The notes under the pieces: model-generated | Databases searched by the model: none | The model's input: only the letters and a program-made list of their open reading frames with translations | Told to the model about the DNA's origin: nothing | Translations under genes and position numbers: made by a program | Shown here: one piece after another, positions 19,628 to 28,912 of the stretch | Numbering within the stretch: position 1 is the stretch's first letter | Layout: each line of letters begins with the position of its first letter | DNA from: Chengkuizengella sediminis | Lineage (GTDB): Bacteria > Bacillota > Bacilli > Paenibacillales > KCTC-33759 | Direction: 5' to 3' | DNA: 64,000 nt | Assembly (NCBI RefSeq): GCF_010078385.1 | Contig: NZ_SIJC01000005.1 | Coordinates: 248,001-312,000 of the forward strand

Positions 19628-20668
19628 TTGGTTACCATCAAAGACATTGCAAAGCAACTAGGTATCTCTGTATCTACAGTGTCACGCGCTCTAAATGATC
19701 ATTCAGATATTAAAAAAGAAACGAAAGTAAAAGTTTTAGAAACTATGAAAAAACTAAATTACCGTCCAAATAGTATAGCTAGGAGTTTAATTCATCAACG
19801 TACATATACCATAGGATTAATGATTCCAGATATTACTGACCCTTTCTTCTCAACAATTGCTGTAGGAGCGCAAGAACTATTATCAGAACAAGGATATCAA
19901 GTCATTATTGGAAATACCTTACGAGATAGTGACAAAGAAAAACGTTTCATAGAAAGTGCATTGGAGCGTAAGATGGACGGGTTGATCATTACACCTGATC
20001 ATGTGGATGAGGAACTTGTTGATATGTTATCTAATATAAACGTTCCTGTTGTTTTTTTAAGAAGAAGGCCTACCGAAGAATTAAAGGTACCTTTTGTTGA
20101 CGTAGATCATTACAAAGGGGCATGTCAAGCCGTCGAACATTTAATTTCTCTAGGTCACAAGCAGATAGGTTATATAGGAATTCCTGTAGAATCACAAATC
20201 GCGATTGATAGATTTCAAGGTTACAAAGATACATTAGAAAAACACAATATCCCATACATCTCTGATTACATACAGCTTACAGGTGGAAGAACGATACAAT
20301 CTGGTCGAATAGCAATGGATCAATTGTGTACAAAAATACCAGAAATGACCGCATTATTTGCTTATAATGATTTATTGGCAATCGGTGCTCTAGAGTCACT
20401 TGCTCATCATAACTTCCGTGTTCCAGATGACATTTCGATTATGGGATTTGATAATTTAGAAATATCAAGTTTATATTGGATTCAATTGTCAACCATGTCT
20501 CAACCACGTAATCAAATGGGACGTCATGCTGCAGAAACTTTACTAAAAATGATGAATCATTCTGATGCAGATGTAATCCCAGAGTCTATTTTACTAGATT
20601 CAGTTCTGATTAATAGAAATACATGTAAAGAAATTGACGAGCCTATAAAGGCGAAGACAGAAGAGTAG
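19628..20668 (+). CDS. LacI-family regulator of the adjacent transport operon
   Basis: The start is TTG at 19628 behind CGGAGGTGA. The 346-aa LacI/GalR protein has the helix-turn-helix TIKDIAKQLGISVSTVSRAL (residues 3-22), NYRPNSIARSL in the hinge region, and an effector domain starting IGLMIPDITDPFF. It differs from the iol-linked LacI-type protein, and its upstream operators are centred on AACGTT rather than AGCGCT. It lies 260 bases before the binding-protein gene on the same strand, so it most likely controls the importer/phosphatase operon and itself. The effector is probably the imported solute or its dephosphorylated product (inference). Confidence 0.92.
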   Translation: MVTIKDIAKQLGISVSTVSRALNDHSDIKKETKVKVLETMKKLNYRPNSIARSLIHQRTYTIGLMIPDITDPFFSTIAVGAQELLSEQGYQVIIGNTLRDSDKEKRFIESALERKMDGLIITPDHVDEELVDMLSNINVPVVFLRRRPTEELKVPFVDVDHYKGACQAVEHLISLGHKQIGYIGIPVESQIAIDRFQGYKDTLEKHNIPYISDYIQLTGGRTIQSGRIAMDQLCTKIPEMTALFAYNDLLAIGALESLAHHNFRVPDDISIMGFDNLEISSLYWIQLSTMSQPRNQMGRHAAETLLKMMNHSDADVIPESILLDSVLINRNTCKEIDEPIKAKTEE

Positions 20669-20928
20669 TTGCCAGTTCAAAGATAATCTGGTGTTGAATT
20701 AGTCACAAGGAAGTGACAGTACTTAATCGGTCTTCACGGTAACTTTATACAGTATTACATTATTAGGTTAAGCGCATACCTTATCTTCAAGACTCTCTTA
20801 CACATCACTTTGTTTTAGAGAGATAACTTATCACAAGATATTATGTTGAGGAGGTGACAAACCAGTCAGATCATTAAATATTTATCCGTAGTCTATAATT
20901 TTTTACTAATTTTTGGAGGGGTTCATTC

Positions 20929-21957
20929 ATGAAAAAAATGATTTTGGTTGTTTTTTCTGTATTGTTATTAATCAGCATTGTAGCAGCAGGTTGTAGTTCA
21001 AGTTCTAATTCCGTCGCCATCTATACTGCTTTTCCAGAACAGGAAGTTGTCATGTATATTGAACAGTTTGAAGAAGAAACGGGTATTGAAGTTAAGTTTG
21101 TACGTTTATCTGCAGGTGAGACTTTAGCACGTATTAAAGCAGAAAAATCAAATCCACAAGCAAGTGTTTGGTTTGGAGGTCCATCAGATACTTTTGTTGC
21201 AGCAGCAAATGATGATTTGTTAGAAGCTTACCAACCTGAGGGAGTGTCTGAAATCCCAGAGCAATTCAGAGATGCTAAAAAAGTATGGACACCGATATAT
21301 GTTGGAGCATTAGGTTTTGCAAGTAATACCGAATGGTTAGAAAAAGAAGGAATTGAACCCCCACAAAGCTGGGCAGATTTATTAAAACCAGAATACCAAG
21401 GGAATGTTACAATGGCTCATCCTGCATCCTCTGGAACTGCATACTCTGTTTATGCCACACTAGTACAGTTGAAAGGTGAACAAGAGGCATTGGATTACTT
21501 CTTACAACTTGATGGAAATATTAGACAATATACAAAATCTGGATCAGCTCCAGCAAAACAAGCTGGATTTGGTGAAACAGGTGTAGGTCTTTCCTTCGCT
21601 CATGATATTTTAAAACCGAAACATGAAGGTTACCCTATCACGTTATCCTTCCCAAGTGACGGAACTGGTTATGAAGTTGGTGCTGTTGCATTAATTAAAG
21701 GTGCTCCAAGTGAGCAAACTGAAAATGCTCAAAAATTTATTGATTGGGCAATTAGTAAACAAGCACAGGATTTATACGCAGAATCAGGGTCTTTCCGTTT
21801 ACCTGTAAATCCAGAGGCAAAAGTACCTGAAGGTGCAGTTAAACTTTCTGATTTAAGTGTTATTGATTATGATGCGGTATGGGCTGGAGAAAACAGAGAT
21901 GATTTACTAGATAAATTTGAGTCTTATGTTGTTGGTAAAGAAGCTGTAGTGGAATAA
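20929..21957 (+). CDS. ABC transporter substrate-binding lipoprotein (ferric/hexose-phosphate type)
   Basis: A 342-aa type II periplasmic-binding-fold lipoprotein with signal MKKMILVVFSVLLLISIV and lipobox VAAGC, lipidated Cys at residue 22. The mature part (VAIYTAFPEQEVVMYIEQFEEETGI...) resembles family 1 binding proteins annotated as iron(III) or 2-aminoethylphosphonate binders. The tyrosine cluster expected for Fe3+ was not clearly identified. Related AfuA proteins of other bacteria bind sugar phosphates. The company of an inositol-monophosphatase-family gene favours a phosphorylated organic ligand here (inference). Strong Shine-Dalgarno GGAGGGG. Confidence 0.88.
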   Translation: MKKMILVVFSVLLLISIVAAGCSSSSNSVAIYTAFPEQEVVMYIEQFEEETGIEVKFVRLSAGETLARIKAEKSNPQASVWFGGPSDTFVAAANDDLLEAYQPEGVSEIPEQFRDAKKVWTPIYVGALGFASNTEWLEKEGIEPPQSWADLLKPEYQGNVTMAHPASSGTAYSVYATLVQLKGEQEALDYFLQLDGNIRQYTKSGSAPAKQAGFGETGVGLSFAHDILKPKHEGYPITLSFPSDGTGYEVGAVALIKGAPSEQTENAQKFIDWAISKQAQDLYAESGSFRLPVNPEAKVPEGAVKLSDLSVIDYDAVWAGENRDDLLDKFESYVVGKEAVVE

Positions 21958-21977
21958 GTTATTTTATTTATGGAGAC

Positions 21978-21998
21978 GAGGCGGCTTCATGCTGCCTC
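21978..21998 (+). terminator. Intercistronic hairpin after the binding-protein gene
   Basis: GAGGCGGC and GCTGCCTC with a 5-base loop, followed by TTAAATTTT. It probably lowers read-through or protects the binding-protein message, giving the usual excess of this subunit. Confidence 0.55.
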
Positions 21999-22094
21999 TT
22001 AAATTTTCAGACTTTCTTGAAAAGTCTCATAGAAAGGAACCTTTCGGGTTGTTAATACGGGATAGAGTTTTACCCTACAAAGGAGTAGAGAAGC

Positions 22095-23807
22095 TTGGCA
22101 AATACAACACCATCAACAAATAAAATAGAATCAAAGGTCAATGGACAACTCAAACGAATGAAAATGCTTGTAAAAGAACCTTACTTGCTTGCTTTAATCA
22201 TCATCATATTTTTATCTTTATTTGTATTTTCAGTTTATCCAATCTATCAAGTATTCAAAATTACAGTGATAAATGATGAAGGGTTTTTAGACTTCTCTTT
22301 AATATTAGAAACCTTTTCAAGCAGTTTTTTTCTAAAAACGTTATGGAATAGTATTCAGCTAGGTATCATGTCAGCCATCTTTGGAACAATCATTGGATTT
22401 ATTTTTGCTTATGCGGTAACACGGACTGAAATGAAAGGTAAAAAATTCTTTAAGCTTGTTGCTTTGTTGCCAATCATCTCTCCACCGTTTGTCATTGCCT
22501 TATCCGTCATTTTATTATTTGGACGAAATGGGATTATCACCAATGGTCTATTTGGTTTTGAGGATAGTAATGTATACGGCTTAAGAAGTTTAGTATTTAT
22601 ACAAACATTAGGTTTTTTTCCTATTGCATATTTAAACTTAAAAGGAGTGTTGGAAGCCATCGACAGTTCCGTTGAGGATGCCGCATTAAACCTAGGCGCT
22701 TCTAGGTGGAAGGTATTTAGTACCATTACCCTGCCATTGGCTGTTCCGGGTATTCTAAGTTCATTGCTTTTAGTTTTTATTAAAGCAATTGAAGACTTTG
22801 GTAATCCTATGGTCATAGCTGGGGAATATCAGACTTTAGCCGTACAAGCTTACTTACAAATTACAGGCATGTATGATCTAAGAGCTGGTTCATTTTACGC
22901 AGTTGCATTATTATTACCATCACTTACTGCTTACTTCATACAAAAATATTGGATAAGCAAAAAATCATATGTCACCGTCACAGGAAAACCAACACAAGCT
23001 AGAATGAAAATAAATGAAAAGCACATTGTCCTACCTTTATTCATATTCTGTGGATTAATTACGGGCGCTGTTATGCTTATTTATGGAACCGTTTTGTGGG
23101 GGGCATTTGTTAAAGTTTGGGGCGTAGATAATACTCTCACTTTTGATAATTTTAAATACACTTTTACATTAGGTTTTGATTCAGTTAAAAACTCATTGTT
23201 ATTATCTGCGTTGTCTACACCGATTACAGCACTATTAGGTATGATTATTGCCTTTTTAATTATCAGAAAACAATTTATAGGTAAAAAAATAATGGAAGCT
23301 TCATCGATGCTTGCCTTTGCAGTGCCCGGTACGGTTATCGGGATTGGATACATCCTTGCATTCAATCAAAAACCATTACTTTTAACTGGTACAGCGATGA
23401 TCCTCATTATAGCTTTTACATTTAGAAATATAACGGTTGGTATAGAAGCAGGAACAAATAGCCTTCGGCAAGTGGACCCTTCTATTGAAGAAGCATCAAC
23501 AAATCTTGGGGCAAGTTCCTTTACAACTTTTAGAAAAATATCACTTCCATTAATGAAATCAGCGTTATTCTCTGGATTAGTATATTCTTTTGTACGATCC
23601 ATGACTTCTATTAGTGCAGTAATCTTCTTAATTTCCGTGAATTGGAACCTATTAACTGTTACGATCTTGTCTCAAGTAGAAGATGCTAGTTTAGGAGCAG
23701 CAGCAGCATATTGTATTATCCTAATTGTTATTATACTTATTGTTATAGGTCTATTAGAATTCTTTGTAAATTATTTAACTTCATCCAAAAGGAGGAACTT
23801 TAGATGA
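22095..23807 (+). CDS. ABC transporter permease, two fused MetI-like halves
   Basis: Start TTG at 22095 behind AAAGGAG. The 570-aa protein has about 12 hydrophobic segments in two homologous halves. Each half carries an EAA loop that contacts the ATPase (ALNLGASRWKVFSTITLPLAVPGI near residues 198-221 and STNLGASSFTTFRKISLPL near 470-488; both have the G-x9-10-LPL pattern). This is the FbpB/AfuB-type fused permease. Its stop overlaps the ATPase start by 4 bases, so translation is coupled. Confidence 0.92.
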   Translation: MANTTPSTNKIESKVNGQLKRMKMLVKEPYLLALIIIIFLSLFVFSVYPIYQVFKITVINDEGFLDFSLILETFSSSFFLKTLWNSIQLGIMSAIFGTIIGFIFAYAVTRTEMKGKKFFKLVALLPIISPPFVIALSVILLFGRNGIITNGLFGFEDSNVYGLRSLVFIQTLGFFPIAYLNLKGVLEAIDSSVEDAALNLGASRWKVFSTITLPLAVPGILSSLLLVFIKAIEDFGNPMVIAGEYQTLAVQAYLQITGMYDLRAGSFYAVALLLPSLTAYFIQKYWISKKSYVTVTGKPTQARMKINEKHIVLPLFIFCGLITGAVMLIYGTVLWGAFVKVWGVDNTLTFDNFKYTFTLGFDSVKNSLLLSALSTPITALLGMIIAFLIIRKQFIGKKIMEASSMLAFAVPGTVIGIGYILAFNQKPLLLTGTAMILIIAFTFRNITVGIEAGTNSLRQVDPSIEEASTNLGASSFTTFRKISLPLMKSALFSGLVYSFVRSMTSISAVIFLISVNWNLLTVTILSQVEDASLGAAAAYCIILIVIILIVIGLLEFFVNYLTSSKRRNFR

Positions 23808-24943
23808 CGAATACAAATGCACCAATTAAAACACATTCAGTGGATGTAAAACTAACAAATCTATTAAAAATTTTCCCTTCTCACAACGGTGGAGACAATT
23901 TTTATGCTGTAGATGATATTGATTTGAATATTAAAGCAGGGGAACTAGTCACTTTACTTGGTCCTTCTGGATGTGGTAAAACCACTACATTAAGAATGCT
24001 CGCAGGTTTTGAATTACCTACTTCAGGTTCCATTCATATTGGCGATGATAATGTAACGAATGTACCACCAAACAAGCGGAATGTTGCGATGGTATTCCAA
24101 AGTTATGCCCTTTTCCCACATCTTTCAGTATTTGAAAACATTGCTTATGGTTTAAGAATAAATAAAGTGCCAAAAGGAGATGTCATTGATCGAACCTATA
24201 AAGTCATTTCATTAATGCATTTAGAGGAATTTAAAGATCGATTGCCTTCACAATTGTCCGGTGGACAACAGCAACGTGTTGCATTGGCAAGAGCAATTGT
24301 CACGGAACCAAAAGTGTTATTATTTGATGAACCTTTATCCAACCTTGATGCAAAATTAAGAGAATATATGCGGGATGAATTACGAAAAATTCAACAAAGA
24401 TTAGGCATAACAAGTCTGTATGTTACACATGATCAAACAGAAGCCATGGCGATATCAGACAAGGTAGTCATCATGAATCATGGAAAAATCCAACAAGCAG
24501 ATAGTCCAATCAACATCTATACTAAACCTAATAATCATTTTGTTGCTGGCTTTATGGGAAAAGCTAACTTCTTACATGGGGTTGTGAAGGAACTAAAAAA
24601 CAATATGGCCATGATTAATATATTTGGAAAAACCGTTTTGATTCATATAAATGACAAAGTGAAGCTCTCTGAAAATGGTCCTGTGGAGTGTGTAACAAGA
24701 CCCGAGTTTTGGGAGTTTTCAGAGACAGGTAAATTTATCGGTGAAGTAACCAGAACCATTTATTTAGGAAATCATGTTGAATATGAAATCGCAATTGGGG
24801 ATGATACAATATCGATGATGGATTTTGAACACTTTAAACATGGGATTAAGCAAGAAGGAGAGCAAGTAACACTACACTTAAAAGAAGAGTGTGTAAGCCT
24901 TTTACCCACTAGAAAAGAACATATTAAGGAGGGGCTCGCTTGA
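23804..24943 (+). CDS. ABC transporter ATP-binding protein
   Basis: A 379-aa ATPase with Walker A GPSGCGKTT (about residue 56), signature LSGGQQQRVALARA (about 150), Walker B VLLFDEPLSNLD (about 172) and a switch His in VTHDQTEAM. A C-terminal regulatory/TOBE region runs from about residue 250. This is the architecture of PotA/FbpC/MalK-type importers. It overlaps the permease by 4 bases and the phosphatase-family gene by 4 bases. Confidence 0.93.
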   Translation: MTNTNAPIKTHSVDVKLTNLLKIFPSHNGGDNFYAVDDIDLNIKAGELVTLLGPSGCGKTTTLRMLAGFELPTSGSIHIGDDNVTNVPPNKRNVAMVFQSYALFPHLSVFENIAYGLRINKVPKGDVIDRTYKVISLMHLEEFKDRLPSQLSGGQQQRVALARAIVTEPKVLLFDEPLSNLDAKLREYMRDELRKIQQRLGITSLYVTHDQTEAMAISDKVVIMNHGKIQQADSPINIYTKPNNHFVAGFMGKANFLHGVVKELKNNMAMINIFGKTVLIHINDKVKLSENGPVECVTRPEFWEFSETGKFIGEVTRTIYLGNHVEYEIAIGDDTISMMDFEHFKHGIKQEGEQVTLHLKEECVSLLPTRKEHIKEGLA

Positions 24944-25764
24944 ACACTCATTTAGAAGTTGCAAAACAAATCGCAAAAGAAGCCGGAGCTTTATTAGAAA
25001 AGAGAGTCACAAGTAAGTTCCATGTTGAACAAAAAAAGAACGTTTTTGATTTAGTAACAGAAATGGATCGTGCATCTGAAGATTTAATTAAGAATCAAAT
25101 TAAACATCACTTTCCTGAACATCAAATCATAGGTGAGGAAGGCGTCGCTGAAGGTACGGATAATTTAGAAGCTTGGTTTGATCATATAGCTGACATTCCA
25201 TTTGCTTGGATTGTCGACCCAATAGATGGAACTACTAATTATGTGAATGGACTACATAGTTACACTGTTTCCATTGCACTCGTTTCTTATGGAGAAATCC
25301 AAGTAGGCGTGATATATAATCCTTCTCTTGATGAAATGTTTTGGGCGGAAAAAGGAAAAGGTGCATACTTAAATGGAAGCCAAATTCAGGTTGATCCAGC
25401 AGAAAAATTAAACGAAAGTGTCATCTCTACTGGCTTCCCAACAGATATTGAAAGTGCTCGTAAATATGTACTTAATGGAATATCAGAGCTTGGGATCGTA
25501 GCACGTAACATTCGAGTTTTTGGTTCTGCTGCCTTACATTGTGCTTATGTTGCCGCTGGGAAATTAAATGCTTACTGGGAAGTTGGTATCAATGTCTGGG
25601 ATGTTGCAGCCGGAGTATTAATAGTAAAAGAAGCTAGTGGGAATGTAGTTGATACATTAGGAAATCCATATCAATTATCTACTCGCAATTTGATATGTTC
25701 AAACGGTAAAATAGAAGAAGAACTTTTGACTCACCTAAAACATGCAAATGCAACTGGCTTTTAA
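24940..25764 (+). CDS. Inositol-monophosphatase-family phosphatase
   Basis: Start TTG at 24940 overlapping the ATPase stop, behind AAGGAGGGG. The 274-aa protein has the Mg2+-dependent, Li+-sensitive phosphatase motifs: Glu in IIGEEG (about residues 64-69), DPIDGTTNYVNG (about 92-103) and WDVAAGVLIVKEA (about 224-236). The family hydrolyses inositol-1-phosphate and other small sugar or nucleotide phosphates. As the last gene of an importer operon it probably dephosphorylates the incoming solute in the cytoplasm. With the iol operon only 3 kb away, inositol phosphate is a reasonable candidate substrate (inference). Confidence 0.92.
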   Translation: MNTHLEVAKQIAKEAGALLEKRVTSKFHVEQKKNVFDLVTEMDRASEDLIKNQIKHHFPEHQIIGEEGVAEGTDNLEAWFDHIADIPFAWIVDPIDGTTNYVNGLHSYTVSIALVSYGEIQVGVIYNPSLDEMFWAEKGKGAYLNGSQIQVDPAEKLNESVISTGFPTDIESARKYVLNGISELGIVARNIRVFGSAALHCAYVAAGKLNAYWEVGINVWDVAAGVLIVKEASGNVVDTLGNPYQLSTRNLICSNGKIEEELLTHLKHANATGF

Positions 25765-25791
25765 TAGACAAGTGGTGGAAACATAGTGAAA

Positions 25792-25828
25792 AAAAGAATG
25801 GATATATCTTAATCCATTCTTTTTTTTA
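25792..25828 (+). terminator. Terminator of the importer operon
   Basis: AAGAATGGAT and ATCCATTCTT around a short loop, followed by eight T. Confidence 0.85.
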
Positions 25829-25853
25829 TAACTCGTCATCCTTATATTGACTA

Positions 25854-26054
25854 TCATTTTGAATCATCGTAATCATAGCGAAAGCCATCATGTGAGGTAA
25901 CCTCCTGATTAAGTTGATCATTGCTTTTTGATAAAGATTGTAGTTTGCTTAAAACCTCACGATAATTCAATGAATTCTGATAACCACCACAATGATGAAT
26001 AGCTTCATTTAAGGCCTGTTCTATAATTGTTAGATCTTTTGAATTTAAATTCAT
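25854..26054 (-). CDS. Small protein of unknown function
   Basis: A 66-aa acidic, probably helical protein (LTIIEQALNEAIHHCGGY...LSKLQSLSKSNDQLNQEV) with GTGAGGGA before the ATG and a TATAAT-like -10 upstream. No family recognised. Size and coding pattern resemble small conserved Bacillales proteins. Confidence 0.6.
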   Translation of the reverse strand: MNLNSKDLTIIEQALNEAIHHCGGYQNSLNYREVLSKLQSLSKSNDQLNQEVTSHDGFRYDYDDSK

Positions 26055-26281
26055 ATTCTAAGTCCCTCACTTTTTCTATATGTATTATAGTTCATAAACA
26101 TATCTACTTTTAATTTACCCAAGTCTTTACAACTCATTCCAGGTTTTCCTTTTTTAAATTATTGGTGGAATTAGATTGATGGTTGGATTAAAACCTCAAT
26201 TAAAGTTTTATTACCCTCACTCTCAAAGGAGGTATTTGAGATCTGCCCTTTCTGCGCTTCAAGTTGTACTTGCCTTATCGA

Positions 26282-26470
26282 CTAATGCTCAATGATCTCA
26301 AATTTTTGTAATAAGGTTAATTCATTTAAAATTTGATTCATATAATGAAGAGTAAGTACTTGATTATTCTCTACTTCCATTATTAAATTAACCATTATTA
26401 TGGATGGATTCCCCCCCCTTAAAGTTTGTCCTAGAGGAATTGCGAAAAATGGCAACACATTTATATTCAC
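26282..26470 (-). CDS. Doubtful small open frame
   Basis: Sixty-two codons from a GTG without a clear Shine-Dalgarno, crossing a run of eight C. The C-terminal half (VENNQVLTLHYMNQILNELTLLQKFEIIEH) looks protein-like, so this may be the tail of a decayed gene frameshifted at the homopolymer. Function not recognised. Confidence 0.25.
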   Translation of the reverse strand: MNINVLPFFAIPLGQTLRGGNPSIIMVNLIMEVENNQVLTLHYMNQILNELTLLQKFEIIEH

Positions 26471-26585
26471 TTTAAGTACATCCTATGCAAATTGAGATGA
26501 TCTATACGATTGATCTTTACAAAAAAATTATTATACTGTAAATTACTTATAGTAAGTAAATGTAAACTTTAATGAGGTGTTTGAA

Positions 26586-27221
26586 ATGACAATAGATATA
26601 AAAGTATATTCTGATTATGTGTGTCCATTCTGTTTTATCGCAAAAAAAACATTTAATGAGGCCATAAAAAATAAAGATGTAAAAGTTGAATGGATGCCTT
26701 TTGAACTTAGACCTAGCTCAGCCCCACCTATTTATCCTGAACAAATGAAAGAATTGTTTGATCAGGCCGTTAAACCATTAGCGAAAAAACTAAATGTAAA
26801 CATAAAATTACCAGAAATGTCTCCTCATCCTAGAACACCTATCATTCATGAAGGTTTTTTATATGCAAAAGACCACAGCAAAGGAATTGAATTTAATGAA
26901 CTTATTTATAAAGTATTTTGGGAAGAGGAAAAAAATATTGGGGATATTTCTGTTTTAAAAGAAATTGCTAAACAAGTTGGCTTAGATGTAAATGATTTTG
27001 AATATGCACTAAAAACACATAAATATCAAGAGGAACTAGAAACATATTTAAATAAAGCTTCAGAAGATGAAATACGTGCGATTCCTACTTTTGTAATTGG
27101 TGACCAAAAGCTTCAAGGTGTTCAAACAAAAGAAACGTTTGAAAAACTATTGTTATTAGACGAAGGTACCAAAATAGAGCCCCAACACGATGAAAATTGT
27201 AATATTGATGGTTGTAATTAA
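26586..27221 (+). CDS. DsbA-family (FrnE-like) oxidoreductase
   Basis: Start chosen at ATG 26586 (MTIDIKVYSDYVCPFC), 6 bases after GAGGTG; the GTG 9 bases earlier overlaps this site. The 211-aa protein has a thioredoxin fold with CPFC at about residues 13-16 and the helical insertion of DsbA/FrnE proteins. The cis-Pro segment is RAIPTFVIGD (about 167). There is no signal peptide, so it is a cytoplasmic thiol oxidoreductase or isomerase. The C-terminus is HDENCNIDGCN, a possible metal-binding tail. Confidence 0.9.
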   Translation: MTIDIKVYSDYVCPFCFIAKKTFNEAIKNKDVKVEWMPFELRPSSAPPIYPEQMKELFDQAVKPLAKKLNVNIKLPEMSPHPRTPIIHEGFLYAKDHSKGIEFNELIYKVFWEEEKNIGDISVLKEIAKQVGLDVNDFEYALKTHKYQEELETYLNKASEDEIRAIPTFVIGDQKLQGVQTKETFEKLLLLDEGTKIEPQHDENCNIDGCN

Positions 27222-27317
27222 TATAAGTTGGTATCTTTTTCTTTTTACCTTGTATAAAATTTTCATGATCAAGACATCTTATTAATGTTATTAAAGTTTT
27301 TAATCAAGGAGGCAATT

Positions 27318-27554
27318 ATGAAAGCTAAACCTGACAATAGAGATGATAACGTAGAAAAGTTACAGGAAGCAGTGCAAAACACGATAGGAAACCTTAGAGA
27401 ATCTGAAGATTATTTAGAAGAATTCGGTGATGAGATTGGTAACAATGAACAACAAGCCATAGAATCAAAAAATGAGCGTAGAAAACAGAGCATTCAGGGG
27501 TTTCGAGAAGAAATAAAAGATGAAGCTCAAGCGGAACAGCAAAGAGACTCATAA
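27318..27554 (+). CDS. tlp: Small acid-soluble spore protein, Tlp family
   Basis: Start chosen at ATG 27318 (MKAKPDNRDDNVEKLQ) behind AAGGAGG. The 78-aa hydrophilic protein carries the Tlp hallmarks DNVEKLQEAVQNTI, QAIESKNERRKQSI and FREEIKDEA. Tlp proteins are made in the forespore and stored in the spore core. This gene marks the host as an endospore former. A terminator follows directly. Confidence 0.93.
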   Translation: MKAKPDNRDDNVEKLQEAVQNTIGNLRESEDYLEEFGDEIGNNEQQAIESKNERRKQSIQGFREEIKDEAQAEQQRDS

Positions 27555-27561
27555 TATAATT

Positions 27562-27595
27562 GAAATAAGAGTCCATTAAATTGGACTCTTATTTC
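27562..27595 (+). terminator. Terminator after tlp
   Basis: AATAAGAGTCCA and TGGACTCTTATT around a short loop, followed by TTCATT. It is nearly symmetrical and may act in both directions. Confidence 0.75.
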
Positions 27596-27614
27596 ATTCT
27601 CCAAAGTATCTTTA

Positions 27615-27800
27615 CTAACTGGATCCATAATCATTCCCATTTATATATGCAGAATGATTGAAGTTATCTATTTCCTTATTTTTTTCTATATTCTTATCTA
27701 ACTGATGATTCGTTTTCCTCTCTTCTTTCATTGATAAAATAATAGTGATGGTTATTAGTAATGAAAATAAGATTAAAAAAAACAATACACTAGACACCAT
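27615..27800 (-). CDS. Small single-pass membrane protein
   Basis: A 61-aa protein with an N-terminal membrane helix (VLFFLILFSLLITITIILSM, residues 5-24) and a charged Lys/Glu/Asn tail. It has a good AAAGGAG site and lies 28 bases after rnz on the same strand, so it is probably co-transcribed with it. No family recognised. Confidence 0.65.
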   Translation of the reverse strand: MVSSVLFFLILFSLLITITIILSMKEERKTNHQLDKNIEKNKEIDNFNHSAYINGNDYGSS

Positions 27801-27828
27801 ATTTGCTCACTCCTTTTATCAAAATTAA

Positions 27829-28770
27829 CTAGATATTTTTTCGCTTTATAGGAAATACCCAAAAATCATGGGCTATGTGTGTATTTTCATGAATTTCCCT
27901 TGCTTCTTGTAATAGTTGATCTAAACTTTCACCTTGGTATCTTGAACTAAAATGTGTTAGTATCAACTCGTTCACGTTACATTCCTGAGCTAACTTAGCA
28001 GCTTGTAATGAAGTTGTATGATAATACTTATATGCAAGATCATGGAAGTCTTCTGAAAAGGTAGATTCATGTACTAAAACATCAGCATCTATAGACAATT
28101 TAAGCGAGTTTTCACAAATTCTTGTATCTCCCATGATGACAACAATTCTTCCTTTTAGAGCTGGACCAACGTAATTTGAAGCAATTAATTTCTCCCCATT
28201 TTCTAAAATAATGTCTTTTCCTTTTTTAATTTGAGAAAATAAGGGACCAGGTGGAACACCACTCTCTTCTAATTTTTTTGACAGTAAGGGACCAGGCTGA
28301 TCCTTTTCTGTAATCCGATATCCGTAGCTATGAATACGATGCTCAAGCTTGGCTATTTCTACTAAAAATTGTTGATCTTCAAATATAATACCTTCATTTA
28401 AAATTTCAGGAATTTCCTCTATATGTAAATCATACTCTAAATGGGCTTGGCTAATCGATAAAACTGTTGTTACCACATCTTTAATACCTTTTGGTCCATA
28501 TATTGTTAAAGGAGATTTTCCACCAGAATAAGCTCGACTCGTTAGTATCCCAGGTAAACCATAAATATGATCACCATGTAAATGGGTAATAAATATCTTT
28601 TCTAATTTACTTAGTTTTATTGAGGATTTAAGAATTTGATGTTGTGTTCCTTCACCACAGTCAAATAGCCATACAGTCCCTCTCTCTTGTAACAATTTTA
28701 AACAAATGGAGGTTACATTTCGATCACGAACAGGCATTCCTGCAACTGTTCCTAAAAATTCTATTTCCAA
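27829..28770 (-). CDS. rnz: Ribonuclease Z
   Basis: A 313-aa metallo-beta-lactamase-fold tRNA 3' endonuclease. It has the motif THLHGDHIYGLPG (HxHxDH, about residues 62-74), the N-terminal FLGTVAGMPVRDRNVTS, the GDTRIC motif (about 213) and VHESTF and LTHFSSRY near the C-terminus. Length is normal for the short bacterial form. It removes 3' trailers from tRNA precursors lacking encoded CCA. Confidence 0.95.
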   Translation of the reverse strand: MEIEFLGTVAGMPVRDRNVTSICLKLLQERGTVWLFDCGEGTQHQILKSSIKLSKLEKIFITHLHGDHIYGLPGILTSRAYSGGKSPLTIYGPKGIKDVVTTVLSISQAHLEYDLHIEEIPEILNEGIIFEDQQFLVEIAKLEHRIHSYGYRITEKDQPGPLLSKKLEESGVPPGPLFSQIKKGKDIILENGEKLIASNYVGPALKGRIVVIMGDTRICENSLKLSIDADVLVHESTFSEDFHDLAYKYYHTTSLQAAKLAQECNVNELILTHFSSRYQGESLDQLLQEAREIHENTHIAHDFWVFPIKRKNI

Positions 28771-28912
28771 TATGATTTCCCCCCATAGGCTCTTTCAAAA
28801 TGAAATTCAACTTAGTATTAAAAGTCTACTCTATTGTTACTCAACATATGAGTTTTTATCCTCAATCAATATAGCTTAAATAGTTCTGGGGTCCAGTTCA
28901 TCCATGAACTGG

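Noticed and set aside
20845-20880. Leader peptide behind GAGGAGGTG
   Set aside because: The seven-codon frame begins inside the Shine-Dalgarno itself, so it is unlikely to be translated.
20669-20928. Separate operator for the importer operon between the regulator and the binding-protein gene
   Set aside because: Only a half-site (CGGTAAC near 20738) and a loose TTAAGCGCATACC were seen; no full palindrome.
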